A stretch of DNA of 64,000 nucleotides from Undibacterium paludis (lineage in GTDB: Bacteria > Pseudomonadota > Gammaproteobacteria > Burkholderiales > Burkholderiaceae_D), in assembly GCF_022568815.1 (NCBI RefSeq), contig NZ_JAKZHX010000001.1:930001-994000 (forward strand). Direction: 5' to 3'. The notes below the pieces were generated by a model that searched no databases, had not been told where the DNA came from, and was given only the letters and a program-made list of their open reading frames with translations. The translations under genes were made by a program, and so were the position numbers. Each line of letters starts with the position of its first letter. The first letter of the stretch is position 1. Positions 25,396 to 34,422 of the stretch are shown piece by piece.

Positions 25396-28300
25396 TCAGA
25401 ACTTGTGGTTGTACTGCACGGACAAACGGATGGAGCGCGGCGCTGTGTAAGATGTTTCCTGGCCAGCAGTCGGGCTGACTGCATCGCCAGCACGGCTGGT
25501 GTTGTAGCCTTCATCAATACGGTCAGCAACTTGAGAGTTGAACACATTCAGGATATCTGCCTTCAACAGCAAGCCCTTGACCTGACGTGGCTTGTACATG
25601 AAGTTGAGATCCAGGCGTTTATCCCAAGGCAGTTTGCCCAGTGCGCCACGACCATTTGGAATACCAGTGCTGGCTGGGCACAGGTAGAAAATGGAGCCGT
25701 ACTGGAACAGACCCAGGCCTTCCTGATCCATTGCGGAAGGGATGTTGCAAGTCAGTGATTTTGGGCGGCCGGATGCGACCAGGACATTGGCACCAACAGC
25801 AAGTTCTGGTGTGAACTCATACATACCATATGCCTTGAACTGATGGGTACGATCATTTGGCAACAGACCACTACCATTGATCATGGTTTCCGGGAAGTCC
25901 CACAGAGAGCTGAAACCTACGTCAGACTGACCATTATCAGACTTGGTCTGACCTTCCTGGTTACCTTCGCTACGTGACCAGGTGTAGTTGAACTTACCAT
26001 ACCAGCTGTTGCGCAGCGGATGTTCCAGCATGAATTCCAGCGCTGTGTAAGTACGTTTCGCTGCTTCAGGGAAACCTGCCTGGGCTGCTGTCACAGTAAT
26101 CGCGCGCTGACCGCCATTGGCATTGACCGGAACAATGAAAGTGTTGTCCTGGCCAGGATTGAACAGGGCACCATGCCAGCCCAGGTTATCCAGATAAGCA
26201 CGTTCAGCGCCTGACAGTTGTTTCAGGATAGGACGCACATCAGAATAATCGTCGATGGTGTTTTTCAGCTTACGATAAGTAAACTTCACGCCACCATTGA
26301 ATTCTGGCGTCAGTGCTTTTTCGAAACCGATATTGATTTCATCCTGATAGTGGGCCTTCAGGTTGACGGCTGCCAGTTCATTGGCTGTCTGTTCATTACC
26401 AAATTCATTATTGGCAGAAACAACATTACTGATAGCATTCAAACCTGTCGGTGCGCCGGTTTTTGGATCAACGCCGGTATAGGTATAGAACTTGTCAGTA
26501 TTCACGGAAACACCGGCAAAACGCACAGCCAGGTTGGCTGGCAATTGCAAGTGGTAACGGCCGGCAGTACCGAATACTTTCAGGGAGCCATCGCCATTGA
26601 CATCCCAGGCTGCGGCGAAACGTGGAGCGAGCATGCTCTTCTGCTCAACGAAAACTTCACCTTTACCATTCATGTTGGAAAAGGATTCATTACGCAGACC
26701 GAAGGTCAGCAGGATGTCTTTCGTCACCTGGTAGCGATCTTCTATGTACTGCGCGGATTGCTTGACGGATGGTGTAGAACCAACAGAGGTGATGTTTTCC
26801 TGGACGTAGTAACCATCTTTACCGTAACCGCCGCCAGCTGCCGGGGAAATGTTATGACCAGACAGGACCGCGTTTGGATTGGTTGCGCGCAGATAAATCC
26901 AGTTACCGCCACCAGCTGCAACAGTACCGGCTACCGCTGTGATTTTGTTGTAATCAAGACCGGCGCGAACTGTGTGTTCTTTGTTCAGCTTGTATTCGAC
27001 GTCGAGACGATAACCCTTGTTGGTATCGTTGGCGCCATCACGCAACAAGGCAGCAGTAAAGCCTTGCGGATCTGTTGGCGTGTAGTTGATGCCTGGTACG
27101 CGGTTCGCTTCAGCCGCAGTGATCGGGCGTACGCCTGGTATGTAACCAAACGGGTCTTGTTTGCGCTCAGTCTTTGCCTGGCCGATCAAAGCCAGCAAAG
27201 TCAGGTCATTGGTCAGATAGCCTGTGTACTTCAGGATATCAACATTGGAACCTTGTGCAGCAGCCAGCGCAGCACCGTTGGCGTTCAGGCCCAAGATGCC
27301 AGATGCATAGTTCTTGAAGGTCGCGCCACCAAACTGGGTATAACCGCGCTGCTTGGTTGCGTAGTCAAAGCCGAAGTATTTGTCATCGACCTTGGATTCA
27401 TCACCAATGCGGGTGTACTCAAGGCGGTGATCATCAGTGATATTCCAGTCCAGCTTGGCGATGTAGCGTGGCACTTCAGATTTCTGTTCCAGCCAACCCA
27501 GCTTGTTATTGGTTGTATTGCTCGATGCCAGGCGGGCAGTCTGACGGTCAGTCTGGTTCAGTTCACCACCAAAGTACAAGAACAGTTTGTCCTTGATGAT
27601 AGGGCCGCTGATGTAAGCGTTATAGATTTTTTCATTCTGTACGTCACCAGCCTTGTAGTTCCAGATCGTACCGTCAGTGCCTTTGTTGGCAGGTGCTCCC
27701 GTATTCGGGTACATGATGTTCTTGGGCGTGGCACGCAGGGAATTCGGTGCGTAAGTGAAACCGGCGCCGACTTCCCAGGTATTGGTACCGCTCTTGGTCG
27801 TGATATTGATCACGCCACCGGTAGAACGGCCGAACTCTGCACCATAACCGCCAGTGATGACCTGGGCTTCAGCAATGGAGCCGAAAGGCAGGGAAGAATA
27901 ACCGATCTGGTACAGGCTGCTGGTGACAGGGAAACCATTGATGTAAGCCGCATTTTCAGAGGAGCTGGAGCCACCGAAGCTGGCGGCATTATTACCATAA
28001 CGGCTATCGCCGCGAGTCGTACCACCGGCCAACTGAACGATGTTGGCAACTTGTGGCGCTACTGGCAATACAGCCAATTCCTTGGCGGTGAAAGAAGAGC
28101 CTGAATTGGAACTCTTGACATCAATTGCCTTGGCGCGCTGGGTGATCTGCACAACCTGGGTGCCGAAAGTCGCTTCGCTGTCCTGGCCGATACGGACTTC
28201 GAGGTCCTGGGTACCGACAACACTCGCGCCTTCGAGCAGGGAAACTTTATAGTTACCAACCGGTACAGACGTTGCGCGGAAAGTACCGTTGGCGTCTGGT

Positions 28301-28509
28301 GTGATGGTGCGCTTCACACCATTATCCACACCAACGATGGAAATGCTGGTGTTCGCTTTGACCGCGACCTTGCCAGAAATCGTACCGGTGGTATTCGATT
28401 GCGCCATGACGACAGGGTTGATACCCACTGTCATTACACCGGCTCCAAACGCAAGCATTAACGCGCGGGCAACCAGTGTCTTTTTAAATACTAGACTATT
28501 TTTAGACAT
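25396..28509 (-). CDS. Oar-like TonB-dependent outer-membrane receptor, copy 1
   Basis: The product is 1037 aa. The signal peptide spans about residues 1-36. A carboxypeptidase-regulatory-like beta-sandwich follows (about 40-115; TGTISGKVAVKANTSISI and GTFRATSVPVGNYKVSLLEG). The plug domain is at about 140-240 (AENAAYINGFPV-like motif, then GGYGAEFGRSTGGVINITTKSG), then the beta-barrel ending in the C-terminal aromatic residue (YNHKF) recognised for outer-membrane insertion. No obvious TonB box is visible at the mature N-terminus. The layout matches the Oar family, whose members import large substrates or export peptides/proteins. AGGA precedes the ATG. A paralogue lies immediately upstream on the same strand. 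The substrate is unknown. Confidence 0.93.
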   Translation of the reverse strand: MSKNSLVFKKTLVARALMLAFGAGVMTVGINPVVMAQSNTTGTISGKVAVKANTSISIVGVDNGVKRTITPDANGTFRATSVPVGNYKVSLLEGASVVGTQDLEVRIGQDSEATFGTQVVQITQRAKAIDVKSSNSGSSFTAKELAVLPVAPQVANIVQLAGGTTRGDSRYGNNAASFGGSSSSENAAYINGFPVTSSLYQIGYSSLPFGSIAEAQVITGGYGAEFGRSTGGVINITTKSGTNTWEVGAGFTYAPNSLRATPKNIMYPNTGAPANKGTDGTIWNYKAGDVQNEKIYNAYISGPIIKDKLFLYFGGELNQTDRQTARLASSNTTNNKLGWLEQKSEVPRYIAKLDWNITDDHRLEYTRIGDESKVDDKYFGFDYATKQRGYTQFGGATFKNYASGILGLNANGAALAAAQGSNVDILKYTGYLTNDLTLLALIGQAKTERKQDPFGYIPGVRPITAAEANRVPGINYTPTDPQGFTAALLRDGANDTNKGYRLDVEYKLNKEHTVRAGLDYNKITAVAGTVAAGGGNWIYLRATNPNAVLSGHNISPAAGGGYGKDGYYVQENITSVGSTPSVKQSAQYIEDRYQVTKDILLTFGLRNESFSNMNGKGEVFVEQKSMLAPRFAAAWDVNGDGSLKVFGTAGRYHLQLPANLAVRFAGVSVNTDKFYTYTGVDPKTGAPTGLNAISNVVSANNEFGNEQTANELAAVNLKAHYQDEINIGFEKALTPEFNGGVKFTYRKLKNTIDDYSDVRPILKQLSGAERAYLDNLGWHGALFNPGQDNTFIVPVNANGGQRAITVTAAQAGFPEAAKRTYTALEFMLEHPLRNSWYGKFNYTWSRSEGNQEGQTKSDNGQSDVGFSSLWDFPETMINGSGLLPNDRTHQFKAYGMYEFTPELAVGANVLVASGRPKSLTCNIPSAMDQEGLGLFQYGSIFYLCPASTGIPNGRGALGKLPWDKRLDLNFMYKPRQVKGLLLKADILNVFNSQVADRIDEGYNTSRAGDAVSPTAGQETSYTAPRSIRLSVQYNHKF

Positions 28510-28541
28510 GTGTTTTTCCTAAGTATTTGTATCATTAACAC

Positions 28542-28581
28542 GTAACACGAAATGACCTTCAACTCACTAAATTCGTGTAAC
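28542..28581 (-). promoter_or_regulatory. Inverted repeat in the leader of TonB receptor copy 1
   Basis: On the sense strand GTTACACGAA and TTCGTGTTAC (9 of 10 paired) are separated by 20 nt, 32 nt before the ATG. A comparable repeat sits at the same place before copy 2. It could be an operator or an RNA hairpin. Confidence 0.4.
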
Positions 28582-29283
28582 TTCTCCCTCCTGCTTGCAA
28601 AAACAAGAAAAACCCCCAGATGCACGCCTTAACCGGATGTAATTTCCCCTCCATGGCATTGTGCAGCTTTCATGTATTTCTGCAATTTATTGCAATTCAG
28701 AACAAATATTCTTAACAGTTAAAAAATGGTCCACATTCCATATCCACAAGAAACTTGCTCAATTTTCTTTAAATAGGAAAAGTGGAAATGTAAATTTTTC
28801 TGTCAAAAAATACTTATATGGCATGGAACCATTTGACTGTTTCAGTGTCAAGATTGATTTTTTATTATTAAAATAACCACCCTGCCAGAAAAGCAGGTAT
28901 CAAAAATCATTCGGTTACCTCAGGATTTTTTGGTGCATTGCGCACCATTTGTTTTCATCGTTATTACCGACGGCAACATAATTCGCTTTAATTCACCCTA
29001 GGGATGCTGGAACAAAATTTTATTATCAGCTATGAGAATTGAATGAATAAAAATTCGTGGTGTTTTTGATATTTTTTCTGTAAAGATTTGAACCAACTCA
29101 AGAATATTTTCAAAAGAGCAACTCTGCTTGCTGATAAATTGTGCATTTTATTGCTGTAATAATGAGCAGCAAGCGATGTTGACAGGTGTTGATATATTTA
29201 AATACATGTCTTTTTCTGTATCTTTAATGAGACAAAATTCATGTATTGGTAATCAGGCAATGATTGCCCTGGCTTTGGACGTA
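28582..29283. other. AT-rich intergenic region between the two TonB receptor genes
   Basis: About 700 nt without a convincing gene. It is very AT-rich, especially 28,660-29,270. It should hold the promoter of copy 1. The 71- and 85-codon frames here have low-complexity, AT-driven composition and no ribosome-binding site. Confidence 0.5.
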
Positions 29284-29315
29284 AAAAAACCCGCAAGCAC
29301 GCTTGCGGGTTTTTT
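29284..29315. terminator. Terminator of the second TonB receptor gene
   Basis: The stem aaaacccgcaag/cttgcgggtttt with loop cacg is flanked by A6 and T6 runs. It is almost the same hairpin as the one after copy 1, so the duplication included the terminator. Confidence 0.85.
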
Positions 29316-29330
29316 CTTGCTACTAAGCTA

Positions 29331-32300
29331 TCAGAACTTGTGGTTGTATTGTACTGACAAGCGGACAGAGCGTGGTGCTGTGTAAGCTGTTTCCTGACCT
29401 GCAGTCGGGCTGATCGCATTACCAGCAGCAGCGACGTTGTAACCTTCGTCGATACGTTCAGCAACTTGAGAGTTGAATACATTCAGGACATCTACCTTCA
29501 ACAACATGCCTTTGACTTGAGTTGGCTTGTACATGAAGTTCAGATCCAGACGTTTGTCCCATGGCAATCTACCAGCAGCACCACGGCCATTAGGCACACC
29601 GGCCGGGCACAGGTAGAACACGGAACCGTATTGTGACAGGCCCAGACCTTCCTGATCCATTGAGGAAGGAATGTTGCAAGTCAGTGATTTTGGACGGCCA
29701 GATGCGACCAGCAAGTTGGCGCCAACAGCGAATTCTGGTGTGAATTCATACATGCCGTATGCCTTGAACTGATGAGTACGATCATTTGGCAGCAAACCGC
29801 TACTGTTGATCATCGCTTCCGGGAAATCCCACAAAGAGCTGTTACCGACGTCGGATTGACCATTGTCAGACTTGGTCAGACCTTCCTGGTTACCTTCTGT
29901 ACGTGACCAGGTATAGTTAAATTTACCATACCAGCTGTTACGCATAGGGTGTTCCAGCATGAATTCCAGCGCTGTGTATTCACGTTTCGCTGCTTCCGGG
30001 AAACCTGCTTCTGCCGCCGTCACTGTGACAGCACGTTGCTTGCCACCACCGATAGGCACGATGAAAGTATTGTCCTGACCTGGATTGAACAGAGCACCGT
30101 TCCAGCCATTGTCTTGCAGATACTTGGCATCTGCTCCAAGTTTCCTCCAGATTACACGAGGATCAGAATAATCATCGATGGTGTTTTTCAGCTTACGGTA
30201 AGTAAACTTCGCACCGCCGTTGAATTCTGGTGTCAGCGCTTTCTCGAAACCGAAATTGATTTCATCCTGATGATGAGCCTTCAGATTGGTCGCGGCCAAT
30301 TCGTTGGCAACTTTGTCCTGGCCAAATTCAGCATTGGCAGACAAAACGCCACTGATCGCGTTCAAGCCCAATGGAGCACCAGTTTTAGGATCTACGCCAG
30401 TATAGGTATAGAACTTGTCGGTATTGAGGGAAGCACCGGCAAAACGCACAGCCAGATTGGTTGGCAGTTGCAGATGATAACGGCCAGCAGTACCGAATAC
30501 TTTCAGCGAACCGTCGCCGTTGACATCCCACGCAGCAGCCAGACGTGGCGCCCACATGTTTTTCTGTTCAACGAAAACTTCGCCAATACCGTTCATGTTG
30601 GAGAAGGATTCATTACGCAGACCCATTGTGATCAGTACGTCTTTAGTTATCTGATAACGGTCTTCGATGTAGAACGCGGATTGCTTGACAGACGGTGTCA
30701 AACCGCCGGAAGTGATGTTTTCACGTACATAGTAACCGTTGGTACCAAGACCGCCACCTGCTGCAGGGGAGATATTGTGACCTGACAGAACAGCGTTAGG
30801 ATCGGTGGCACGCAAGTAAATCCATTGTCCACCACCTGCTGCCTGGGTACCCATGACTGCTGTGATCTTGTTGTAATCGAGACCACCACGGATTGTGTGC
30901 TCTTTATTCAACTTGTATTCAAGGTCAAGGCGGTAACCTTTGTTCTGATCGCCAGCACCGTCACGCAGGAGCGCGCCGGTGAAGTTTTGTGGATCAGTTG
31001 GCGTGTAGTTGACGCCAGGTGCACGGTTGGCATCAGCTGCAGTAATAGGACGCAGACCCGGTGTATAGCCGAAAGGATCTTGTTTGCGGTCTGTCTTGGC
31101 CTGGCCGATCAAAGCCAGCACGGTCAAATCATTGGTCAGATAGCCTGTGTACTTCAGAATATCGATGTTGGAACCTTGTGCAGCCGACAGCGCAGCGCCG
31201 TTGGCGTTCAGGCCCAGGATACCGGATGCATAGTTCTTGAAGGTTGCGCCGCCAAACTGAGTATAGCCACGCTGTTTAGTTGCATAATCAAAGCCGAAAT
31301 ATTTGTCATCAACCTTGGATTCATCGCCGATGCGGGTGTACTCGAGGCGGTGATCGTCATTGATATTCCAGTCCAGCTTGACGATGTAACGTGGCACTTC
31401 AGATTTTTCTTCCAGCCAGCCAGTTTTTGCATTGGCTGTGCTGCTTGACGCCAGACGGGCAGTCTGACGGTCAGTCTGGTTCAGCTCGGCACCAACATAA
31501 ATAAACAGCTTGTCCTTGATGATAGGACCGCTGACAGAAGCGTTATAGATTTTTTCATTCTGTACGTCGCCTGCCTTGTAGTTCCAGATCGTGCCATCAG
31601 TAGCGGCATTGACCGGCGCACCTGTTTTTGGGAACAGGATATTTTTTGGCGTTGCGCGCAGGGAATTAGGGGCGTAGGTAAAGCCAGCGCCGACTTCCCA
31701 ATTGTTAGTACCGCTCTTGGTTGTGATGTTTACCACACCGCCAGTGGAGCGACCGAATTCTGCACCGTAACCACCAGTGATCACCTGGGCTTCAGCAATG
31801 GAGCCGAAAGGCAGGGAAGAATAACCGATCTGGTACAGGCTACTGGTGACAGGGAAACCGTTGATGTAAGCCGCATTTTCTGCTGAGCTTGAGCCACCAA
31901 AGCTGGCTGCATTGTTACCAAAGCGTGAGTCACCGCGGGTCGTGCCGCCAGCCAGCTGAACGATGTTGGCGATTTGTGGCGCCACTGGCAATACGGCCAA
32001 TTCTTTGGCGGTGAAAGAAGACCCGGAATTCGAAGTTTTAACGTCAATTGTTTTGGCGCGCTGAGTGATCTGCACGACCTGGGTGCCGAAGGTCGCTTCG
32101 CTGTCCTGGCCGATACGGACTTCGAGGTCCTGGGTACCGACAACATTCGCGCCTTCGAGCAGGGAAACTTTATAGTTACCAACTGGTACAGACGTTGCAC
32201 GGAAAGTACCGCTTGCATCTGGCGTGATGCTACGCTTCACACCATTATCCACACCAACGATGGAAATGCTGGTGTTCGCTTTGACCGCGACCTTGCCAGA

Positions 32301-32432
32301 AATCGTACCCGTGGTATTCGATTGCGCCATGGCGACAGGGTTGATACCCACTGTCATTACACCAGCCCCAAACGCAAGCATTAACGCGCGGGCAACCAGT
32401 GTCTTTTTGAATACAAGACTATTTTTAGACAT
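29331..32432 (-). CDS. Oar-like TonB-dependent outer-membrane receptor, copy 2
   Basis: The product is 1033 aa and collinear with copy 1. The first about 150 residues and the barrel strands are nearly identical. Differences cluster in short stretches that look like extracellular loops, for example the segments after PKTGAP near residue 270, the region around 780-800, and a three-residue loss near the C-terminus (CPAGVPNGRG versus CPASTGIPNGRG). Signal peptide, carboxypeptidase-regulatory domain, plug and C-terminal YNHKF are conserved. AGGAAA precedes the ATG. With its own terminator and leader repeat it is a separate transcription unit. The pair arose by tandem duplication and probably differ in ligand or phage/antibody sensitivity; that last point is inference. 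Confidence 0.93.
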   Translation of the reverse strand: MSKNSLVFKKTLVARALMLAFGAGVMTVGINPVAMAQSNTTGTISGKVAVKANTSISIVGVDNGVKRSITPDASGTFRATSVPVGNYKVSLLEGANVVGTQDLEVRIGQDSEATFGTQVVQITQRAKTIDVKTSNSGSSFTAKELAVLPVAPQIANIVQLAGGTTRGDSRFGNNAASFGGSSSAENAAYINGFPVTSSLYQIGYSSLPFGSIAEAQVITGGYGAEFGRSTGGVVNITTKSGTNNWEVGAGFTYAPNSLRATPKNILFPKTGAPVNAATDGTIWNYKAGDVQNEKIYNASVSGPIIKDKLFIYVGAELNQTDRQTARLASSSTANAKTGWLEEKSEVPRYIVKLDWNINDDHRLEYTRIGDESKVDDKYFGFDYATKQRGYTQFGGATFKNYASGILGLNANGAALSAAQGSNIDILKYTGYLTNDLTVLALIGQAKTDRKQDPFGYTPGLRPITAADANRAPGVNYTPTDPQNFTGALLRDGAGDQNKGYRLDLEYKLNKEHTIRGGLDYNKITAVMGTQAAGGGQWIYLRATDPNAVLSGHNISPAAGGGLGTNGYYVRENITSGGLTPSVKQSAFYIEDRYQITKDVLITMGLRNESFSNMNGIGEVFVEQKNMWAPRLAAAWDVNGDGSLKVFGTAGRYHLQLPTNLAVRFAGASLNTDKFYTYTGVDPKTGAPLGLNAISGVLSANAEFGQDKVANELAATNLKAHHQDEINFGFEKALTPEFNGGAKFTYRKLKNTIDDYSDPRVIWRKLGADAKYLQDNGWNGALFNPGQDNTFIVPIGGGKQRAVTVTAAEAGFPEAAKREYTALEFMLEHPMRNSWYGKFNYTWSRTEGNQEGLTKSDNGQSDVGNSSLWDFPEAMINSSGLLPNDRTHQFKAYGMYEFTPEFAVGANLLVASGRPKSLTCNIPSSMDQEGLGLSQYGSVFYLCPAGVPNGRGAAGRLPWDKRLDLNFMYKPTQVKGMLLKVDVLNVFNSQVAERIDEGYNVAAAGNAISPTAGQETAYTAPRSVRLSVQYNHKF

Positions 32433-32462
32433 GTAATTTCCTAAGTTTGCATTGACATTAAA

Positions 32463-32500
32463 TTACACAGAATCACCTGGATAAGGCCCTCCCTGTGCAA
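32463..32500 (-). promoter_or_regulatory. Inverted repeat in the leader of TonB receptor copy 2
   Basis: The sense strand has TTGCACAG and CTGTGTAA separated by 22 nt, 30 nt before the ATG, matching the position and outer sequence (GTT-CAC/GTGT-A) of the repeat before copy 1. Confidence 0.4.
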
Positions 32501-33274
32501 CTTACTCAAATAAAACAAGGTACGCTTGCAACCTGATCCCTATCTGATCAGAACGCCGGACTGGCTGATCCCGGTGCTCCGTAGTTCATCAGGCAACGCC
32601 ACTCTTGCCTTATTCAACTCCTCCACAAATTGATTTATCGAATCGTGCAGTTTTTGTCTGTCCACCTGCAAGGAAGTCTGGGACGATCACCGCAAAATAT
32701 GGGATGAAGATACCTGTACAAACCTTGAAGCCTATTCAATAAAAAAATTTGTAACGCATAGAAACATTCTCAAGAAACGATGTCAATCTACCCATTTTGT
32801 CTGATTCGCTAAAAAACAACGTCCAAAATGCAGCATTCGTTTGTGATTTGCTGACTACTCTTAACTGAAATAGAAAAGCTCAAAAAATATCTGAAAATAA
32901 CTGGATTTCGCTGATTTCGCATATACATCTAGCACACGTCAAAAAAGCTGAATAAAAATCAGAAAATACAAAAAATACCCAAATGAAAACCATAAATCGT
33001 ATGCTTTTATGGATACTTCCATATATTTGTTCTAAAGCAAATTCAAGCAAAAACTGAGGAAACAGTTATGTGTCTTGCACATGTATAGTGCAAATTAAAA
33101 AAGTTCCGTAAAAAAAAATATTTTTTCCTTGCTCAATTCTGAAAAATAATTTTTACCTGCAAATCAGGTCAAAAGCATGACAAACTATTCGCATCTCCCT
33201 TCAAAGCCTGGAATCATCTGCATTTCAGATGCCACTTGTTGTGAACTGGGTCGTATTACTGCCCGATGAGGGCG
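32501..33274. other. AT-rich intergenic region upstream of TonB receptor copy 2
   Basis: About 770 nt with no supportable gene. GC drops sharply at about 32,690-33,200, with long A and T tracts. It should carry the copy 2 promoter and perhaps binding sites for a nucleoid protein; I see no specific motif that I can name. Confidence 0.5.
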
Positions 33275-33306
33275 AAAAAAAAGCCAGTCTGAGACTGGCT
33301 TTTTTA
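33275..33306. terminator. Terminator of the cytochrome c gene
   Basis: The stem aagccagtct/agactggctt is flanked by an A8 run (U-run for leftward transcription) and T6 on the right. It lies 19 nt beyond the stop codon. Confidence 0.85.
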
Positions 33307-33324
33307 TATCTGAGAAAAATCAGC

Positions 33325-33870
33325 TTATTTTGCTGAAGCCTCGGCAGAAGCTGCTGCAGCAGCTTTTACTTCTGGCTCCTTGAATTTTGCACCGCCGGCA
33401 TTGGCCATATGGACCACAGCACGCGCAACTTCAACATCATCCAGGTCAGGATTGCCGCCTTTGGCTGGCATGGCGCGCAGACCGCCGATTGCATTTGCAA
33501 CAACCTTGTCATAGCCTTGGGCAATACGTGGACCCCAGGCGCTGGCATCGCCGAATTTAGGAGAACCGGCAGCACCGCTATCATGACAGGCGGCGCAAAT
33601 TGTTTTGTATACAGATTCACCAGACTGCAATACTTTAGGTCCATTGGCATCTTTGAAGGTAAAGCCCTGATCTGCAACCGGACTGATACGGGCAGCGATT
33701 GCTTCCTGTGTCTGCGCGGAAGAACCTGCACCAACTTTTTTGTCATTCGATACAAACTGTACCAGCAAAACAATGGCAATAATGGGGACCAGGAATCCGG
33801 CGAGAACAGCAACGATAAGTTGCTTAGGGGTCTTGATCGCTGATTCGTGTTCGTCGTGCGCGTCGCTCAT
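33325..33870 (-). CDS. Membrane-anchored monohaem cytochrome c (c5/c555 type)
   Basis: The product is 181 aa. The N-terminus is cytoplasmic, with one TM anchor at about residues 18-40. A flexible spacer leads to a single class I c-type domain with haem-binding CAACH at 92-96 and the distal Met in RAMPAKGG (about 135). The C-terminus is an Ala/Glu/Lys tail. This arrangement is common in betaproteobacteria, where such c5-like proteins pass electrons to terminal oxidases on the periplasmic side of the inner membrane. GAGGAAA precedes the start. It is a single-gene unit; the redox partner is not encoded nearby. Confidence 0.93.
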   Translation of the reverse strand: MSDAHDEHESAIKTPKQLIVAVLAGFLVPIIAIVLLVQFVSNDKKVGAGSSAQTQEAIAARISPVADQGFTFKDANGPKVLQSGESVYKTICAACHDSGAAGSPKFGDASAWGPRIAQGYDKVVANAIGGLRAMPAKGGNPDLDDVEVARAVVHMANAGGAKFKEPEVKAAAAASAEASAK

Positions 33871-34127
33871 GGTTTCCTCAATGCAAATAAATTAGGTACA
33901 GAAAATCTTTAGTTTATGCAGCCTGGCAAATACCTTGGCAAGTGCCAAAGCTTGGAATTATAGTGCGAAAGCGCCACGTTTGGAACGAAAAGCGGCTACT
34001 TCAGACGAAGATTCAGGAAAATCAACCAGGATTAACGACAATTTCCCTGGTTTTATGCTGAAGGCAAAGCACAAATTAGGGTAGAATGTTGTCCTTGCAT
34101 TATGAGTACTTCACGATGCATGCCCAC

Positions 34128-34204
34128 GCGCCAGTAGCTCAGTTGGATAGAGTACAGCCCTCCGAAGGCTGGGGTCGCACGTTCGATTCGTGTCTGGCGC
34201 GCCA
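34128..34204 (+). tRNA. tRNA-Arg (anticodon CCG)
   Basis: The 77-nt cloverleaf has acceptor GCGCCAG/CTGGCGC, a D-arm with AGCTCAGTTGGATAGAGTA, an anticodon stem CAGCC/GGCTG whose loop CTCCGAA gives anticodon CCG (reads CGG), a T-arm GTTCGATTC, discriminator G and an encoded CCA end. A TAGAAT -10-like hexamer at 34082-34087 lies about 40 nt upstream, without a clear -35. Confidence 0.95.
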
Positions 34205-34422
34205 ACCTCCTCCCATGCTCCTCAATCATCAAATAAACCGGACAGTCAAGACAGCACTTGTCGAACTTGCCATGCATGTACTATGCTTGCCCGCTTTACA
34301 AGTATTTCCTGATTTGAACTGAAGCCTCCCTGCCGCGGTCTTACGCCATGCTTAAACCGGATGCAGGGTACAGGCCTGTATCAACAATCGTTTCCATCTG
34401 CTTTACAGATAAAGGTCGCCCC

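Noticed and set aside
26218-28104. 628-codon open frame on the plus strand opposite TonB receptor copy 1
   Set aside because: It is a shadow of the highly biased receptor gene: composition is rich in Ile/Val/Cys/Arg with no domain, signal or start site, and similar frames appear opposite copy 2.
28661-28876. 71-codon frame between the TonB receptors
   Set aside because: Low-complexity Ser/Lys/Phe composition driven by AT content and no start signal.
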